Source: Colias croceus (lineage: Eukaryota > Arthropoda > Insecta > Lepidoptera > Pieridae). Taken from it: a stretch of DNA of 64,000 nucleotides. Made by a program: the position numbers and the translations under genes. Location: assembly GCF_905220415.1 (NCBI RefSeq), contig NC_059561.1, forward strand, positions 7,394,001 to 7,458,000. Reading direction: 5' to 3'. The notes beneath the pieces are model-generated. The model was not told the DNA's origin. It made no database searches and worked only from the letters and a program-made list of their open reading frames with translations. Positions 22,501 to 28,500 of this stretch are shown one piece after another; the stretch's first letter is position 1, and each line of letters begins with the position of its first letter.

Positions 22501-25500
22501 GATTTAGGTTCAGGAGAGGGTTCCGGTTCTGATTTAGGTTCAGGAGAGGGTTCTGGCTCTGATGCAGGTTCGGAAGAAGGTTCTGGCGTCGATTCTGGTT
22601 CAGAAGTAGGTTCGGGTTCAGAACTAGGTTCTGGGGAAGGTTCTGCTTTAGGGTCAGGTTCTGATGTTGGTTCAGAAGTAGGTTCTGGTTCCGGTTCCGG
22701 TGTGGGAGTGGGTTCTACTTTAACAGGATTAATTATAGGTCTAGGACCATATTTAGACTTAGGTTTAAACGGCTTTCGGTTCGGTAAAGTGGGCTCAGTC
22801 GGTTTGGGACTAGGATAATTTTCAGTTTCAGTGTCTATAATAGTGGTCGATGTTGCCACATCTGTAAAAATATACAACCATGCAATTATATGTACATTAG
22901 TGTTATAAAATACGTTAGTTTTTTGCGTCATTCGAAAAGTATTTGTGCTTGTGCTGTGTGGCTTAGCTTGTGGGGTTTAGCACTCGTGTGTTGTACAAAA
23001 GTGTGCTGTAATGTGTAAGAGATAGGGTGTAATTTGTCATACTTACTTGAGTTTTGTGATTCTTGAGCTGCGCGCTTCTTGCGACCTGAAATTGTATGCC
23101 AATGTATTAGATATAACACATTACTTATTATATAAAATAGGGAATTAATCGTTTATATAACTATGTTCCTAGAAATTGTTGTAACGATAAATGTGTTATT
23201 TCGTTCTTTAATAATAATGCATATTTAGTATTTACAGGTTATCAACTATTTATTCTTCTTTAGAAGTTTTTGTTCGTTAATGCAAATCATTTATATTAAC
23301 TAGTTTTTATTTTATTCATTTATTGTAATAAAGTTATATGATTAAGTTTATTATTTAAAATTAATAATTGATGTTTTTCAACTCTTTAAATTATGATGAT
23401 ACGCAATCCATAAAAAGAAATATTTACCTTTAGAGCTAGAAACAGATTTGGAAACGCTAGTTTTAACGGTCACATCATTTCCTAGGTTTTTAAAATCAAA
23501 TCCATCTAATGTGTGCATGGCTACACGTTTATTTCTGTCGTTTTCAAATGTTTCCATTTTAGTTTCCGGTGTTGTTGGTTCTGGTTGCGGTTCTGATGAT
23601 GGTTCTGGTTCTGGCTGAGGTTCTGACGAAGGTTCTGGTTCTGTCTGTGGTTCTGCTGAAGGTTCCGGTTGAGGTTCAGACTTCGGTTCTGGTTCAGGTT
23701 CCGGTTCTGCTTTAGGCTCTGATTGTGGTTCTGGCTGAGGTTCTGCCTTAGGTTCTGGCTCTGGTTCTGGTTGAGGTTCCGATTTGTTATTACTCTCTGA
23801 TTTTGGTTCAGGCTTTGGTAAAGGTTCTGGTTGTGATGTTGTTACTGAAATAATTTATTATTTACTTAGTAAGTAATAAAATAAGTATACACATAATTAA
23901 TAATTAATATAGATATGCATAGAATAAGTTATTGTACTGATGCCCACACTAACAGAGAAATTAATAAAATTGTATGTACAGCTTAAACAAGTGCATAGCT
24001 TTATACAGCTTTTCGGTGCGACGAAAGACGCGGGAACGAATCCGACGTCATTAAAATTTTATATTGTTTCTTTGAAAAAACATTCTCAACCCATTTTTTT
24101 CTTTATTATACATACAAATTACCATTTACCAGGTATATAATTTAAGAATATAAAAACTTACATTGCTCGAGGGGCGCTCCCAACACAGGGAAGTTTTTAC
24201 ATTCCTTCTTCAAGCCTTTGGGACGCCAACCGATAGCTGAAAATAACATAAATATTTAAATAACTACATAATATAAAAAAACAAAGTCGCTATTTTTGTT
24301 CCTATGTCCCTATCTATTCTTAGATCTTAAAAACTACGTAACGTATTTTGATGCGGTTTTTATTAGATAGAATGATTCAAGAGGAATATTCGAGTATACA
24401 ATTTATAAGGTTTAGACAGAGCGGGCGAAGCTGCGGGCCGAAAGCTAGTTTTACAATAATTTGTGTCAAAACAATACGTGTTTTTTTTTTGTGAAATTAT
24501 GTCATTTAGTAGTGTGTAGATTATGATTCAAAATTTCAACATAATCATCGCCAACGTCCATACCACGTTGAATACACCGGTTCTCGTCCGATCACCGAAG
24601 TTAAGCAACGTCGGGCGCGGTCAGTACTTGGATGGGTGACCGCCTGGGAACACCGCGTGATGTTGGCTTTTGCTGTTTTTTATTTCAAATAATCTATATT
24701 CAATGTTTTGGACGAGTTTTTTTCATACACTTTTATTTTTTTAGTGTATCGTTTTAAAACTTTTCTGGTTTTTCTAACTAATATTACTAAAAAACGGATA
24801 TTACTATAACAAAAATCATCTACTATATAATATAATGTGCTTCTTCCATTTGTTCTTGCGCAGAAAAACAATCCACGCATATTATGAACTTTCAAAATTT
24901 AAAATCAATACTATTTAAAAACAGTTCTTACTATCTTAGGAGCCTGGGTCACTTTAATTTGTAATTTTTTTTATGTGAAAAAAAATGATTTATTTATTTA
25001 TTTAATTACATTTTTATCCACAAAAACTTACCAGCATAAGAAGTCCCATTGACCATCATGACGAACTCCACCTCCTGCATGTCTTTAATAACTCGCCAGT
25101 ACAAATGGAAATCTTTAGATAATTCCTTCTTACTGTAGAGACCGAGATTTATTGACTTTTCTTTCCATGGTGACTCTGAAATTAAATAAAACTGTAAAAA
25201 ACATGTTTTTTTATAGCATAGGTTAGTTATTATTGGATTCATAATAAATAGTTTGAAGTAAAATATTGATTAGTAAAAATATAATAAAATTGATTAGTAA
25301 AATGTAGGAAATTAATAATTGAAAATTCTTAAATAAGTTAAATTAAAATTTATTATTCGAATTTATCGAATCAGATGTATTAAGGCCCTTGTTGAAAACT
25401 TTTCTCTGATATTTTTACACAGACTAATAGCTTTTGTCGTAAACAAAATCTTTCATTCATTGACAAACACTTCTAACGATCTTTCCTAGCCTGAAACCTT

Positions 25501-28500
25501 TCTACCTATTACATTCTGACCTACAATTTTCTCATAATTTTCTACCCAGAACTTTATACATACTAACTACAACTTTTCCCCTTACATTTCCCAACCTAGA
25601 ACTATTCTGCCCATCTTTTCTACCTCCCCAACCACATACTTACTCTTATTACACCCCTTGCCGTAGAACCCATGAGGGCAGTAACACATCCTCCTCGGGG
25701 ACTCAGTACCGTCCACATCTACACATTTCCCCCGAAGCCCACAGTCAGTATCTTCAGAACATTCGTCTGAGAACTGACAGCGAGCTCCACTATGTAGCTT
25801 GTTGCATTTACAACGACCTAGGATGTGGAAACCCTTGCCGGAACACGTCTCGTGGTATTCTTTGCCTGGAAGGTGTAAAAAAATAATTATTGGCATTGAA
25901 ATTATGTAATATCGATGCAATTATAAAATGATTGTAATTTATGCCTAGTCATTTCTTTCAAGTAGTATAAGAGACAGTGATAAAAGTATGTATTTATCAC
26001 TGTCATATATTATAAAATGTACTTATTAAAAACATTCCTATAATCATTTCGAACTTAAAATAATAAACAGTATCATCATAGTAGTAGTCATCGGAAACAA
26101 ATCTTCCTCTAAAAATAAAAAGAACAATGTCATCACCAAAACAAATCTTAAAATAAATAAACAAAAGTTCTAAACTTAATCAAAACCAAATATTTCCCTA
26201 AAATTTTAACGAACAATATGTAGCAATAATTCTAAAAAAGCTATCTAGAAACCTGTAGTCTAGCTAAAAAAACTTAAAATTCTTAAACAAAACATCCACA
26301 AACTTCCAGAATATTCTAGACTATTTAGAAATCCTTAATAAAAACATCTAGAATCTTCTAAAATAACTCACGTTGTACGACATCAATATCAGCACAGGAC
26401 CAGAAGCGATATTTGGACCCCCACTCATCAGCTTCCCGCTGCAACTGTAGTGTGCAGTTCTCGCATGTGAAGTCACTTGGTAAGTGTACTTCGTAGCTTT
26501 GCGCACTAGAATGTGGATAAAGTGTTTGGAGATTAGTTTTTAAGCATTTTTGGAAAATAGTAATACACATCTGATATGAGAATTTTTTTTTCTTTATTTA
26601 GAAACAAAATATCAACAAAATGTGGTACATAAATATCTAAAACACGGATACATTTAATATAAAAGGTTGTATGGATATGGTAGAATGAAACATAACTTTG
26701 AAATAAGTAAAAATCGTAAAAATACTTGGAATTTATAAATACTTCAATATGGAAGAAAATACATCATAAGTCGATCAGTTATATAGCTTTGTATAAATTT
26801 TAATAGATATACAACAAATTTAGATAGGTCTAAGAATATACATAAATAGTACAATAAAATATGTATTATTTTACAAAAAAAAAACTTACGTAACATCATC
26901 TCGCACAAACTCCGTACCGCCTGCTCTAGGCGTAAGATCCAAAAGTGGTCGGTCTAAATAATCTAATATCCTTAAAGAAAATCCACCCTGAAAATAGCAT
27001 TTAGAAAAATAAATAAAAATGCTATTAAAAAGTTGTAATGAAAATTGTTGTTTACAAAAAATCTATAAAAATATCAACAAAAATAAAAAAACTTGGTCGC
27101 CCAACGTGGGGCTCGAACCCACGACCCTGAGATTAAGAGTCTCATGCTCTACCGACTGAGCTAGCCGGACTGTGAGTAAAATGTTGAAATATTGTAATAC
27201 TTACTTTATGCGCATATGCTAAATGCCAATGTACTGTAAACGTTGATCCAGCGAGAAACGAGGTTTTTATTGATCCTGTAACAAAAAAAAAAACAAATGA
27301 AATTAAAAAATAAAACTAAATTACATAATTTGAAATTAAATTCTGAATGTATTTCTGCGCCATCTAGTGAGCAGTTATAACATCAAGGTTAAATTATTTT
27401 TAATTATATAAAGATGTCACTACTGGCATATTTTAAGAGGAAACATAAAAAAATACCTAGTATTTTCTAGGGTTTGATTTTACGCGAGTATTATACATTT
27501 AGAAATTAATATAATATTAATATAATAATAATATAAAATTATATAATAATAATTAAATCCGTTAAAAAGTCTTTAATTTATAAAAAAATACCTACAAAAC
27601 TACAATGTTTTTCCGATCTGTAATTTATTTATAGATTTTAATATTTTAGGTATATTTTAACAATGTAACTATATTCATTTAAAAATGTAATAATAAACTA
27701 TGTAAGTACACAGGATTCACGTATAATTAACATCATAACGAGGACAAGTTATTTATATAAATATCTTTATTTCATAAGCTTTTCATAATCGGAATTAAGA
27801 ATATAAATATTATGGCTTAGTACCTACATGGTAAGTAAGGAAGCATGTAAGATACGTTCTAACTTTATATACATATAACGAAAATAAATCAAAAGGGAAC
27901 GAATCCTAAACGTCATTATAATAAGTCATTTAAAATAAATAAAAAAAGCTTTCCATCGACCGTGACAGGACTCGAACCTGCAATCTTCGGATCCGAAGTC
28001 CGACGCCTTATCCATTAGGCCACACGGTCGTATGACGTAACGATTTAGAAACCTATTTAGAGGTACAAGCTTGCGTGCGCATGTTTTTTTGGACCTTAGA
28101 ATATTGTGGGAACTCCACAAAGTATTTTTCGTATTTCATTGAATGATAATAACTTTGTAAAAGGATCCTGTGTGAAAATAAATAAGTCGGTAGTTACCTA
28201 TAACAATCAGATACTGGTCGGAAGTTGTAATATTTATTATTTTGATATTTTCCTTTGGCCTTTAATTTACATACTAAATTTTTCCTTCTCAAAATACTCT
28301 CATGAATTAGCGATGAAATGAGCTATTTTAAATCCTACTCATAAATAAAACGATGATATAACTAGGCAAAATATCCAATTTATGAGACATCTCATTCTCA
28401 AACAATACGAGAGAACTTTTGGCACGACAACTCATGAAGAATATCATTGTGCAAATAAAAAAAACAATATTGTAACTACTACCACACAACTGTAACGTTA

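Noticed and set aside
22024..22818. 264-codon Gly/Ser-rich open frame on the + strand
   Set aside because: It is the complement of the Pro/Glu/Ser repeat exon, which has in-phase splice sites and neighbours; the + frame has neither.
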